Assembly (NCBI GenBank): GCA_029379385.1
Contig: CM055611.1
Location: forward strand, 1,860,001 to 1,924,000
Length of the DNA: 64,000 nucleotides
Direction: 5' to 3'
Source of the DNA: Quillaja saponaria
Lineage: Eukaryota > Streptophyta > Magnoliopsida > Fabales > Quillajaceae
This document shows, in pieces, positions 1-12,900 of the stretch (within the stretch, counting starts at the first letter, position 1; each line of letters opens with the position of its first letter). The position numbers and the translations under genes were made by a program. The notes beneath the pieces were generated by a model that searched no databases, was not told the origin of the DNA, and saw nothing but the letters and a program-made list of their open reading frames with translations.

Positions 1-186
1 GTAAAAGAAGTGAGGGAAGTAAAACGCGTTTTAACATTAACACTTTTCTGGTTCACCTTTTGTGCCTACAGTTTGGTAAGAGCTTCAGGGAATACATACT
101 TTATTGAGCAAGCTAGCAACTTGAATCCTTACATTGGAAGCAACAATTATAAAATTTATACCTTCATATTCATTTTGTTCTTATAA
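1..186 (+). pseudogene. Truncated NPF (NRT1/PTR) transporter fragment
   Basis: From base 1 an open frame runs to a TAA at 184-186. Its sequence is nearly the same as 6241-6420 of the third copy in this cluster, including the stretch reading SGNTYFIEQASNLNP, which falls around the start of the C-terminal half of NPF proteins. Homology fades after about 150 and the frame stops, so the last six or so predicted membrane helices are missing. The 5' part lies outside the window. I read it as the broken 3' end of an upstream tandem paralog; the similarity and the stop are seen directly, the family assignment comes from the better-preserved copies. Confidence 0.75.
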
Positions 187-1034
187 ATACGATTTACACT
201 TCCAACGCATTACCATAAATGCCACCATCATAGCTTAATATCGTGCGAGAGTGTCAATATATAACAGCTTCAAGGGTAACTTACTATGCACAAAAAGGTG
301 AGAACTTTAAACTTAATTTGGATTTTCCTTCTTCTATTTTTTGGGGTCAAAATCTCACCAAATTTATTAGCAGCTTTGTCTATTTTCCTTTCAATATCAT
401 TTTTTCTTCTACCTCTTTGACCTCTGTTTCTTCAAGCTTTTGCTGCACTATTGATTTTACAAAGAGACTTTCCGAGACAAAATATGCATGCGGAAGTTGC
501 CAGCGACAACAAAATTGATGACAGCGTATAAGGCAACTCCTATTGACTATCATTGTTAGAAATTGCTGTAACAATTCTGATCATAATTCTTTGCAGCATG
601 ATAAAAAATTTTAAGAGACTTGAAATTTGTTTTGCAATTTTCAATTTTAATTACAACGTGGTGCGCCAAATGGATTGTAAAGAAATTTGATGATTTGGAA
701 AGAGCCTACTGTCATTAAGAGAGGGATAATTTGACACCCAAATTTTTTGTTTTAAAACCAACTTTTTTTTATTCTCCTTACGTGGATAGACTCCAATTTT
801 TTTTAGGTGTTTTGCATTGACTAATTTCATATATAATAACAAACTTAACTACTTAATTAGAAATAATAAATCTCATAATATAAAACCCAGATATATGTGA
901 ACATTTATTTACATGTAGATGTATGTGAACATTATTATGATTATTAAATTATGTACTATATTGTAGTATGGTGAACAGGAGTAATGTGAAAAATGTGAAC
1001 TGTACCAGAGCTATTCATATTGTCTCCCCGCTTG
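187..1034. other. Spacer between NPF copies
   Basis: AT-rich spacer with no recognised gene. A minus-strand open segment at about 380-574 has a charged end but no start context, no splice support and no family I recognise. The last part is the promoter region of the second NPF copy. Confidence 0.5.
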
Positions 1035-1035
1035 C

Positions 1036-1045
1036 CTATATATGC
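1036..1045 (+). promoter_or_regulatory. TATA box of second NPF copy
   Basis: CTATATATGC lies about 92 bases upstream of the ATG at 1135. An A-rich leader with an AAAAC-type repeat (about 1089-1125) sits between them. Position and sequence fit a plant core promoter, so this copy kept its promoter even though its reading frame is damaged. Confidence 0.55.
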
Positions 1046-1134
1046 AGCTTGATTAAAGTAGCTAGACAGATAGAACCAGTTCCTCTGAAAAAAAAAAAAA
1101 ACAAAACAAAACAAAACAAAAAGAACAAAACAAG

Positions 1135-3020
1135 ATGATCAACAGATGCTTAGATTTTTTTCGAAGCTATTTTTTCTTCAGAAAGCCAGTCCTCTTCATT
1201 TGGGGTAATCATTTCAGAACTTTTAAACTCACTTCTAGTGCTTAAAATTTCTTCAGAAAGCATGCGGCAACGATGAGATCATGTTACAACTTAATTAGTT
1301 ATTAATCAAAACTTTATTTGGTTTATGATTGCTGCAGGTTTGGTTGTAAGCCACAGTTTAACAGAATATGGAGTTGTGTGTATCTTAATGATTTACGCCA
1401 TTAATGTAATGGAGCTAAAAGTTCATAAAGCTGCAATTTTGGTTAATGCACTAGACGGCTTATCAAGCGTTCTTGTTGCTGTTATTGCTTACATAGCAGA
1501 AGCTCATACAAATCTTTTCAATGTGATTATCTTCTCCACTGGTCTCTACGCAATGGTGAGATCATGTCGCAATCTAAAACTTTATTTTTTTTCTATTTCT
1601 GTTATTTCTTATATAATTAATATAGCTGAAGATGAAATCAATGTGTTTGGGAAATTTCTTTTACCACTTAATGATTTGTTGCAGGGATTAATTGTATTAT
1701 GGATTATCCTCTGGGCTTCTACAGAAGTTCGAATGTTCTACGTGGCAGTATTTCTGATAGCAATGGGAAAAGCTGGAGTAGATCCACCTTTGAAGGCATT
1801 TCTTGACTATCAATTGAGGGGAGGGAAACAAATTGTACAGCAAAAGTACAGAAAAGATGATCAGGAACAACAACGAAGAGAGGTCAACATACAAGATGAT
1901 CAGGAAGAACAAAGAGATGTTGGAATCGCGATTTGGTGGCATAGTGCCTGGATTTGTGGATCAATAGTAGCTCTTATTCTCTTAGCAAAGGATATTATAT
2001 TTCGTCATCTGTTCAAGATAATGGCAATAATCACGGGAACAACATATCTATTATTTTTCTCTGGCTTGATCATTTGCTTTGACCCTGAAGAACTCACGAC
2101 CTACAGGCAACACCGGCGAGACCCAACCAGAAATTCCTTCGTTGATATTTATAGAACCTTTAATGAAGCTTCAAACAAGGTGTTGTGGTTAAACTTCATT
2201 GCATATGGTTTGGTAGTTGGCGACTGGGAATAGCTTATTTATTTCACAGATTTATGAAATGGATAATTACATTAATGGTGACAGTTTCTTGGTTCCTGCT
2301 ACATTTTTCTTTGTACTCAAATATTACATATGTGACATGGTGCTATTCTTGTTTTGGTGGAAGAGGAAATCAGTAGCTGATGAACAACGTCGTATAAAAT
2401 ATTTGAGAATTCGAATTGGTGTTGGAATTGTTTGTGCTATTGTTTCTTGCATCGCAGCTTGGCAGGTGGAACGTCGTAGAGTGCATTTGATCGATAAGGA
2501 GCTTGCTATGGGAGACCAAAATAAGACAAGTACTTCCTTGAGTATACTCTGGTTAACTCCCCAGTATCTGTTGTTAGGACTTATGGAAGGACTTGCTGGT
2601 GGTGGCCTTGTGACGTTCTACTATAATCGTTTACCTAAACATATGAAGAATTTTTCCAAACCATTTAGCGAATTGGTACTAAGTATCGGAAAATTCTCCA
2701 ACATAATACTTTTGTTGATTTTCCGTTCTTGGTTCAAACAATACATAAACACTAGTCACTTAGACAGGTACTTTCTAATGTTGGCAATACTGAGTTCTGT
2801 CTCTCTTTGTATTTACTGCTGCACCTACAAATCAGCTGTGGATGAGAAATTATCGGTACCTACGGTTGGAGACACGGAAAACAGTCAAACAAATAACACA
2901 GAACACTCCCAAGAAGCTCCTTCAGAGAACAAGGGGGCAGAAATTGTTGAAAGAGGACAAGAAATACTAGATACACAGCCTGAAGCTCCTGCAGAGAACT
3001 TGGAAGAAGATCAGACATGA
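1135..3020 (+). pseudogene. NRT1/PTR family (NPF5.5-like) transporter, frameshifted
   Basis: NPF proteins are proton-coupled plasma-membrane or tonoplast carriers of the major facilitator superfamily (about 12 helices) for nitrate, peptides or hormones. Exons read by splice-site and frame continuity: 1135-1204, 1338-1555, then from 1685 to the end. The joins give FIWG/LVVSHS and YAM/GLIVLW. The second intron is 129 bases without an in-frame stop, so it can be read through. Family signs are WASTE, the GKAG-DPP loop, LTPQYLLLGLMEGL and a hydrophilic Glu/Gln-rich tail. Two lesions are visible against the third copy. About 85 codons of the central cytoplasmic loop are absent after IYRTFNEAS. One extra base at about 2216-2219 shifts the frame, giving TAG at 2231-2233, while homology continues in the next frame to 3020. 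NPF5.5 is inferred from adjacency to GPAT6 (At2g38100/At2g38110 in Arabidopsis, from memory). A sequencing indel could explain the frameshift but not the loop deletion. Confidence 0.8.
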
Positions 3021-5282
3021 ACATTTGTCTAGAGCATGAATCTAATTTCTGCTCCTTCCCTTCTATTCTTACATATGTAATTTTATGTCATTCAAAAGTC
3101 ATTTGAGGTTATAATGTATTTGTTAGAATTATTCAACTTACGAGTTTAAACTTTTTAGGTTGGTGTTTTAACAGTTATTATTGAACTCTTTCTTTCTTTT
3201 CTTGTCTTTTTTTTCTTTTTTTAACAACCATTTCAATATTCTTTACGATATACTAAGAAAATCACGAGAAAAAAAAAAAAAAAAAAACATCCAATTTACA
3301 TTGGGAAGTCAAAGAAAAAAAAGGAGTTTTCTTACAATTTATCATATATCAAACGTAGCAACCATGCGTTAAACCCTTGATAATTTCAAAAAATTAATAA
3401 TTAAAGTTAGAGAATTTAGTTCCTTTGAATAATTTCACCTCTCTTTTTTGGGAAAAATGGAATTAATGTAGAATTTAATTGAAATTCACTTGAAATCTTT
3501 ATTTTATTCACTTTTAAATTCTACAATATCAAATTTGTTCGATTTTGTTTTATGTAATTCATAAATGAGTGGGTAAATGATCAAATCTCAAAAGACAATT
3601 TTACCTTTCATTTTTTCACAATTTGTGGAACAAAAAGTCAATAAAGACTAAAAATTGATCTCAAAAGACAATTTTGTCATCCATATTTTTCACACTATTT
3701 TAATATAGATAAGTCAATAAATACTAAAGAGCCACCATCACTCACTCAATCAACTTCTTCAAGTCTATTACTCCCATGCTATAGTGGTAGATAAACTTGT
3801 AGTAGAACAGATACTTGATATTGTTTGCATGATATAAGTCAAATCTTAAACAAAGACATACCAGATATTTGAACAAAAAAGCAAAGAAAATAAATAAAAC
3901 AAGATGTGATTTAACAACTTCCAACGTCATGGATTGCAACAAGTTAGCAAATAAAAAAAAAGAATAGGAGGCATAAATAAAGTAATTAATGATGTTGACA
4001 AACATTAAGTACAATTACAATTAAAACTCGTCGTAATCACATGTATAAACAAATAGTTAAGATGTAATTATTGTTGTGAAATTTAGAATATAGATACTAT
4101 ATATACCAAAAACATCACAATCGAAACCTTAAAGAAAAACAAATCAAGAAGACTTTCTCAAGGAAATGAACTTTCTATTGTTAGAATAAGCTCATACTAA
4201 AATATTTAGACGAGTTAATGGTTGATGGAGATTAAAGAAACAAACCCCTGAATTGACTTCCAACATGTTAGCACAGATCATGGGCTCTCAATTAAGAGCC
4301 CTTGATTTATGCCAACACAACAATTAATGTTTTTAGTCACAGTTCCAACAATAATTGAACAATGCGAAATTTAAAAAAATCTTAATTTGAAACGAATCCA
4401 AGGTGTTTTAGTTAAGCCATGATTATCTGACATTTTTTTTTTTTACATCATTAGTTATTGAAATATGTAGTTTTTTTTTTTCATTTATTTAATTTTGTAT
4501 ACAAACAGTGAGTTGAATGCATTAGATCAGCTTTATATTTGGAAAAAAAAATGACTTCCATGAAAGCGCAGACTTTGAACTTTTGAAGTCTTTCAGAAAT
4601 AGAGTTATTATTTCAACAATTAGGTACGGATATAAATGCAACTAGGTGCATTCATATACGCATGCATACCATGACATATCATCATATACATCACACGGCT
4701 TCACATCTTACCTCAGTTTGTATACAGAATTTGTATTCAAGCTTCTGCAGTGCATACTATTCTGACTGCTTCTTTTTCTATTGAGAGAAAGTGTTTTCAA
4801 GAAGGTAGCCAAACAGTTGAAGAAAGAAGTGGTAGAAGACAATTTTAATACTCAGTTAGTTTACATGACTATGAACATCATTAGTTTCGTCCGTAGGTAC
4901 GTATGGTTCTGTTTCCTGCTGGAATACTATTACTGTTTTTTAATTTCATGCTCTATTTGAGAGAGGAGAAAACTAGGGAAAGAAAATGAGAGGCGAACAA
5001 AAGAGGGAAACAATGAATAACAAAAATTACAGCCATTTTCTTTCCTCTCAGCTTAACATATCCTAATGTTCATTACAAATTTGTTTACGGTGTGGCTTGT
5101 CACACAAGCTTTTTTCATTTTTTTTATGTTAGGATTCGCGGTCGTATTATATTCTCAAGGGCTATCCTATTCAGTTGTGGTAATCTTCGCTGAACACAAT
5201 TATAACAAATTAATTTTTAGTGTGGATATTGAAATTTGGAGCTGAAACATTCTGTGTTTTTTTTTTTCAATATGAATCTCAG
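3021..5282. other. Spacer between second and third NPF copies
   Basis: AT-rich DNA with poly-A and poly-T runs. It holds an imperfect direct repeat (3577-3727, listed separately). The first exon of the third NPF copy should lie in about 4800-5280, but I could not find one with a matching donor phase. A candidate ATG near 4869-4878 is followed by a good GTACGT donor at about 4895, but its phase does not match the acceptor at 5282. Confidence 0.5.
3577..3727. repeat. Imperfect tandem repeat, ~75-bp unit
   Basis: Two adjacent diverged units share ATCTCAAAAGACAATTTT near the start and AGTCAATAAA-ACTAAA at the end (about 3577-3651 and 3654-3727). No coding potential. Confidence 0.6.
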
Positions 5283-6958
5283 GTTTAATTGTAACTCATA
5301 GCTTGCTGGACTCAGCAGTGGTAGCTTTCTTGATAAATTATCTGACAGATACAAAGGGGAAGCAATTGAATCTACGGAATGCCACTATAATTGTGAATTT
5401 GCAAGATGGATTATCTTCTGTCTTCGCTGTTACAGTTACCCACTTATCGATGGCCTATACGGGACGTTTCAACATGATTGTCTTCTGCACATCAGCCTAT
5501 ATTATCGTAAGTTTCTTCACACACACACACACACACAAGGGAATTATTTTAGTATATGTGTATGTTAGAAGAGACTTTAAAGTTTGTACCAATTCTTGGT
5601 GCAGGGGTTAACATTGTTGTGGGTAACTGCTTGGTCTTCCACAGAATTTAGTGTGTACTATGTGGCAGTGATACTCATAGCATTCGGAAAAGTAGGAGGA
5701 GATCCACTTTTAAGAAACTTTCTAAGGTATCAATTGGAGCAAAAAATAAGGAAACAAAGTACAGGAACTGATAGGGAAAAGGAAAAAGGGGATGATAAAT
5801 ACTTCAAGGATATTTGGTTTAATATTGCTTGGATTGTTGGAGGTGTCATTGCCATAACTATCAAATTTGATAAGTATTCTTGGCTAAAAACTTTCGAAGT
5901 ATCAGCATTGCTTATGGGAGGAACTTATCTATTTTTCTACTCTGGCTTCATGTACTATAGCTATGACACACCAATTGGAAGCCCCCTTAGTATTATCTAT
6001 AGAGTGTTTAAGGGAGCCGTGTGGAATTTGACCTCCAAATACCCAAATTCAACCGAAAAGTATTACTGGAACAATTATGTACAACAACACTGTCGATACA
6101 AAGCTAAAACTGGTTGTTTCCAGTTGCTGCCTCGTGTTCGATTCTTTAATTGGTTAGACAAAGCTTCTGTAATGAGAGAGACACCTGATCTGACATTCAT
6201 CTCGGAAAGACAAGAGAGGAAGAAAAAGCTTTGTTCAGTAAAAAAAGTGAGGGAAGTAAAACGCATTTTAACATTGACACCTTTCTTGTTGACCTTTTGT
6301 GCCTATAGTTTGGTAGCAGCTTCAGGGAATACATACTTTATTGAGCAAGCTAGCAACTTGAATCCTCACATTGGAAGCAACAATTATGAAATTTCTAGCT
6401 CCATTTTATTTGTACTCCAGAGCTTCACAAGCATAGTTATTGCAGGTATATTTTCGTTTATGGAATTAACAAAACAAAGTATCAACATTTTCAGATATGG
6501 CGGCGCGATGGTTTGTTCTGTGGTTTGTTGCATAGCAGCTTGGCTGGTTGAGCGTTATAGACTCTCATTAATTAAAGAAGAAGGAGCTCTTGAAAATCCA
6601 GATAAGACTATTTCCCTGAGTATTCTTGTCTTAACTCCACAGTATTTCCTCTTGGGGCTGATGGAAGGACTTGCAGAAGAAGGAATTGAAAATTTCTTCA
6701 ATAATCATGTTCCTAAGTCCATGAAGAAATTTGACGAGTCATTTGGTCAGATAGTATTGGCTACCGGAAAGTTCCTGTGTGTACCGTTAGTGCTAATTTT
6801 TGGTAACTGGATCAAGAAATCATGTAAACACTTCTCATTTAGATAGGTACTTTCTGATGTTAGCAATACTAAATTCCGTGTTCCTCTGCATTTACGTGTG
6901 GTACTCCTTCAAATATGACTCTAAGAAGCAGTATGAAGAAGGATGTGAAATTGGATAA
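5283..6958 (+). pseudogene. NRT1/PTR family (NPF5.5-like) transporter, late frameshift
   Basis: This is the best-preserved copy of the cluster. Exon 2 is 5283-5506 (acceptor at 5282, donor GTAAGT at 5507) and exon 3 starts at 5605. The junction reads SAYII/GLTLLW and matches the second copy. The long central loop is intact (about residues NLTSKYP to LCSVKKVREVK), followed by LTPQYFLLGLMEGLAEEG. At about 6823 one extra base shifts the frame. The open frame ends at TAG 6844-6846, while the last helix continues in the next frame (NTSHLDRYFLMLAIL) to TAA 6956-6958. A third frame (6933-7016) encodes a charged tail like that of the second copy, so there may be two indels. If real, the lesion removes the last membrane helix and tail. 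The first coding exon was not found. It could be a functional gene with assembly indels or a decaying paralog; transport substrate is unknown. Confidence 0.75.
5518..5537. repeat. (CA)n microsatellite in NPF intron
   Basis: About ten CA units lie just after the GTAAGT donor in the short intron between 5507 and 5604. Confidence 0.85.
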
Positions 6959-9900
6959 TATAGAAGGAAACAAGCGGGGTGAGCAGGCAATGCAAGAGGA
7001 ACCAGCCACTGATTGAAAGCATCTTTGTTCTTCTCAAGCTAGCCATGCAAAAAGAAATCTTAGACTATAGTGTTTTAATTTGTTTGAGTCCCACCCAGAA
7101 AATCATATAATACTAGCAAGTTATTGAATATATGGATGTAAGTGTTCTGTTTGAAGTTACTTATTAAAAATGTTTGTTATTTTCTAATTTTGGTAAATCA
7201 GAAAGGATTTTATTTGAAGATTGTTTGAACAAAAAGTTTTACTTCTTGACGATTACCAACAATTCTATTTGTTCTCTCTTTAATCTTGGTCAGACCATTC
7301 CCCATTGATGTGGTGCGATTTGTTTACTTCTATGGTCACACTCGTACATACTGATGCTATTCTGCATATATTCCTATGCTCTGTTTTGATAATCAGATTC
7401 AAGACACGTTAGCATTATTCTCAGTAAATGTATATTATACAAATCTCTTACAATGTTTATTACTGTGTACATCACCCCCATTTGTTTTAAAAATCCAACT
7501 AGCGATGGTTTAATTGGAATCGAATAGATAGTTGGAACCGTTTTGTATTTTAAATATTATATAATTTTTTTATTCATTACAAATTCTAAATACATAAAAA
7601 AATATTTCAATATTCAATAAATAATAAGAAAACTATATCACAAATAGTCAAATATAATTCGTAATAGTTAAATTTATAATGTAAATTTATAGTATATTTT
7701 TTAATTCTTAAAATAGAAGAATAATTGAAAATAATAATATTGTAATAATAAAAACTATATTATTAATATTTCTTTTAATTCATGGTTTCTTTTTAATTTT
7801 AATTTATGGAACATAGAATAATTAGGAAAAAATTAATAGTAAAAAAAGAATTACAATTAAATTAGAATTTATATAAAAGAGTTAAAAAATAATAATCTAT
7901 TTAAAATAAAATATTTTAATAATAAATAAATGCTACTATTTGTTAATGTAATTAAACAATTAGATATATTCTTAATATTTCTTTCAATTTAAAATTTATT
8001 ATTATTATTATTTTAATTTATGAAATTGAGAAAAAAAAAATTAATATTAAAAAAAGAATTATAATTTTATCTATCGATTTATCCTATCTATCTCAAACTC
8101 TAATCGATGCTTAACTCTCTTCCAAAATCGCTCTCTTATTGGGCCAAATTCTTGACTCAAGACTCAATTTGCAAAAGTAGAAATCTCTTTACTTTGCTCT
8201 TCCCTTGCTTTTGCAGTTATTTCCCTTCATTTATTACCGCCGCCCTACGATTATTGGCCGCTTGGGTTGAATCGAACTTTGATGCATCTTGTATTAGTGT
8301 TGTTATTTATGTGGGAATGTTATTTATAATTTAATATTATGATCGATAAAAATGTTATATACAACATCATTACTTGCTATATGAATTGCCTAAAAATAAC
8401 CCACTTTTCTTATACTACGTTAAAAATTTTCTTGAGTTCAGTAGGCGTTATGTCATGATTTGACATTGGTTTTATCAGTTAAACCAATGAATATTTTCGA
8501 ATACTCTTTAATTAAATAGCCATATCAAGTTATCAACCAATTATCTTTAGTAAAACCATTTTTCGTATGTTATCCAGATATTGGTAAAATTGAAAACTTT
8601 GTTTGCCAAACTAAACAATTACATTTTTGGGTGCAGGTTCAGGCTCAGATAGGGTGACAAAGCCCACTCAGTTTAAAGGTTATAGTGCCTAGCTTATCTA
8701 ATGGGATAGTCTCTCAAGGCCCAGAGAAAATACAAAATGACCTAAATCTGGGCTCAATGTAAGATTTGACTAAAGAATCGGCCACTTTCATCTGAACGTT
8801 GGATTTACTTACCATAATCCAGCCCAACCACATGTGTCATTAAGAATGTGATAGTAGATTAATCAAAGATTCCAAAGAGTCAAAGATGTGACCTCTTCAT
8901 TGATTATTTGGTTTCGAATATTTTGACAAAAAACGTGTGGAATTAATTTGTTTAAAATTTCTTAATCTAATTATGAATGACTTATTTTTAACCTCATCGA
9001 GAAATGATTAATCATATACACTTGACCGCTAAAAAAAAATAGTAAAATTTTTACGGGCTACAACATTTATTTTTCACTAGTACCCTGCACATGGCTCCAT
9101 TTTTTCAAAGACGTCTCATTTTACGTAGTGCAGTTTCATGAGAGGATATATTGGAGATACACTCTACACTCGTGAAGAAAATAATGTAAGTTATTTATAA
9201 ACAGATTATTAGTTTAATTGGCAAGAAGTTTTATTTTTCAATTTATTCACAATCATCAAGACTATTCTCCCATTTATTTTACATATATTTAAATTTTTTC
9301 ATCTCTATATATTTTGATTATTAAAGTATTAATGTAAGTAAATGCGATTACAATATATTTCAACATTTAGGCAAAACTATTAATCAACCCCAATCTCTTG
9401 ATATCCATCTTTTTTATTTTTCACGATAATAGCGATAGAAGCATAGATCCATGTTTTGAGTTCTAAGTCAATCCTAACAGTCAGAACTGTCTACATTTTA
9501 AAAAACAGTTTTGATCTTTTACACGATACTCTCTCTTAATTTCTATTATAAATTGAATATGAAAATAACGTATATCTATATTTGCAACTCTCATATATAT
9601 ATATATACGTTCACAAGGGACAAACTCATAGTTTTCTGACTAAGATTGACGTTTAATTTGTATATTAGTATTGACTGCTGCGTAGGCCTAGCCACAAAAG
9701 CAGATGGTCGATTCTCGAATGGCATGCATGCATTGATTAATTGTGTTTGAAATTATCTAACAATTTGGTGGAAGATTCGGTCGGTGATTTATTAACCCTA
9801 ACATCTACATCCATCTTTCTACTATTGTATTAATAGGGAAAGTGACTAATACATATTGCTATTATTATTAAACATAAGCTTTTGAGGTTAGTTACTTACT

Positions 9901-12900
9901 TCTAAATACCTCCAATGTGGCTTCATATATAATTTGTGTTCTAAAATATTTTTTATCCTTCTTGTTAATCATATTCAATCGTGATTATTATTATTTTAAA
10001 TTTTTGAGTTTGATATTTTTTAATACATGCTATAATTTTGATATCATATTATATTTGAACAAATATTTGTTAAACCAATCGCATACTTTGGCCCTTAATT
10101 TAATTATTTTAAATATATATGTATAATTTACAAGAAGTTTTTTTTTTGTTTTTTTCGAAAAGTATAATTAAGAGTATATTAATCAACCAAACCAAATGAT
10201 TAATAGGTGGGACCTAAATATAAGAGTTAGCCTCGTTATTGTGTTAGTCGTACACGTCACGTTTTTAGCGATTCAGACGACATCAACAAATGATATAATT
10301 TGAATAAAAATCTACAATGCACTAGAATGTCCTTGTTGACAATCCTGTACTCCGACAGATATCTAATGTTTCTCCAACAATGTTATATCTTGTAAGACTA
10401 GATAATGTGTTGTAAATTATGGCCAATATTAGATATATAAGTAGTGATTTCAATCCAGAAGTTAAAGGTAATCTAACAACTTCACGCAAAGAAGAGTTTA
10501 GTTTTTTTAGAGTAATAGTGAAAAAGCTGACTGATAAGTTCCAGATAAGCTATGTAACTGAAACCATTAATTACTGTTGAGCTCAAATATAACACCTAAA
10601 CCTGAAACCCATAAATTGGAAAGATATAGAACCTAATTTTTCTAATAACGACTACATGACAAGCCGTTTCCTATGTATATACGTATATGTGTGTTTGGAC
10701 ATTTTACCAATTACCAATACCATAATAATTCTTTAGTTGTCATATCCAAGTCCAAGTTTGGTGTTTTCGATCTCCCATTGGTTAGGCTTCCCAATTTTCA
10801 TTTGCATCCATGCTTTACGTCTTTGAAATTTGTCATACCAAAAAACTAGAATCAATAATGACTCGGGTAATGGATTAAGCCAGACGGCTTTAAAAAATCA
10901 GTCATAAAGGCTTTCAAAATTATTTATAAACTCAATACATGTTAGTTTTTCGACACATGGTAAATACATATTTAATTCTTTACAATAAGAGGTTTTAAGA
11001 GATTAAAATTATTTTTAAGTGATAGGATTTTATCTAAATTTAAATCAATATTTTAAGACCTAAATTGATTCGGTCATTGAAAGTCAGACTATTACCAAAT
11101 CCATTTCATATTTTGAGCCGAATTAGCCTTAAACCCGTAATAGTAATTGAACTGCCTAGACATGAAAAAACCCAGGTAAGAAAAAACCAGACAATTAGTG
11201 ATATTTCAAAATTATATCCCACTTAAAATTACATAAAAAAAAAAAATGGAAGAAAATCCTGCACTAGAGTATTTTTCTTTTCTCTTTAATTTAAATTTAA
11301 ATTTATTATTTTTCATTTCTTTTTTTGACATTTAATTATTGTATATGTCCATAAAATATTTATATTTCTGTATTAAAAATAAATAAATAATATTTTTCTT
11401 AAAAATTATGACTGATCACCATATCAGCCTGATGGTTGAACTGGTGATAGACCGAGACCGAACACTTTTTTAGTTCTGGAAAGAGTTTTAAAATACTGGT
11501 TCAAACTATGGGATTGAATTTTTAATTTTTTTTTTTTACATTATATCACTACTCTTACAAGGTGCGGGATACGGTGCCTGGGGTTATGCTGAGTTGGAAA
11601 AAGAAAATCTACCATGTGGTGGTTTGTTGTCCACATAAATAAAAAAAAATTATAATTTAAAACCCATGTGCCACATTTATTGAAATTGGTTTCTTGCAAA
11701 ACCAGAGTTAAATTGCATTAAATGGATAGTGCCTGTGATTTCTAGAAAATTTGTTAATTATACTTGTGATATGATTGTTGAATGAATGCATGATAACTTG
11801 TGTTTACAAATCTAATGCTATTGGTTCATCAAACAAACTGCCATATATATTTTATATTTAATACCTATAGTACATTTGAGCTATTAGTTATCAAATCAAA
11901 AGTCATATTGTTTATAATTGTATTGATATAATAAATGAAAAGTTATTGTAAATGATAGAAGTAGACATGGGCTGAAGAAAATTTCCAAATAAATGTTTTT
12001 ACAAATAAAGACATATAGCATACTGCAATGATAAATCTCACTCTCCTAGCTATGTCTATTTGACTATTCTCTTGCTTTTGCAATACAGAAAACCCATAAT
12101 GAAATTGACATTACAAGACGAAATTATCTTCCAAAACAAAATAAAATTATCATTTCATTCAATCGCACCTTGAATGGAATGATACTTTTATACATAACAA
12201 TTTAGCCCTTATTGATATTAGACCAAACTAAGAGATACTATAACAAAATTGAATAAAAAAAATTTCCAATTGAGATATCTAGATTATTGACTAGATGTAA
12301 GATTTTAATATTAACAAATTAATCATAATTATTTAAAATCCAATGAAGCATAAAAATAACTTTCCCTGCCTGCTATTTTGTATACTGCTCATATAAAAAA
12401 TGTAAAACATATAGACTTACTATCAGTACAATTCTCGACAACGGTCTGAAATAATAAAAATTTAAAATATAATATGCCTTTATTTTAATTTTACACCCAA
12501 AAAAAGTTTAATTATTAAGATTTTTTTTTATTATTATTTCATTGACAATATATGTATTTCTTGTTTAATAATTAGCAACTAATGTGCTAGGACTACACTT
12601 ATATGCCTAATACAATATGACAATTTTTTACAAGAAATGATACCGTTTAAAAAATAAAGATAAAAAAATTATCATTTAAAGTAAAAAAAATATTACTCAT
12701 TATTTATTATACTAAATTGTCATAGAGCATTATAAACTACTGGCAGTGACCGTTTTAACTATGGTTCTGATACAATTTACAACAATAAATGTGACACTTC
12801 AAATTTAAATTGAAAAAAGAAATTATATATATATATATATGTAAACAACAAGCTATCACGTGACAATTTTTTATTTTTTTAACTTATGCACAATTCCTTG

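Noticed and set aside
380..574. Minus-strand frame with a charged C-terminus
   Set aside because: No family match, promoter or splice support; short enough to be chance.
8107..8334. 75-codon plus-strand frame in the AT-rich spacer
   Set aside because: Low-complexity surroundings, no recognisable motif and no promoter signals.
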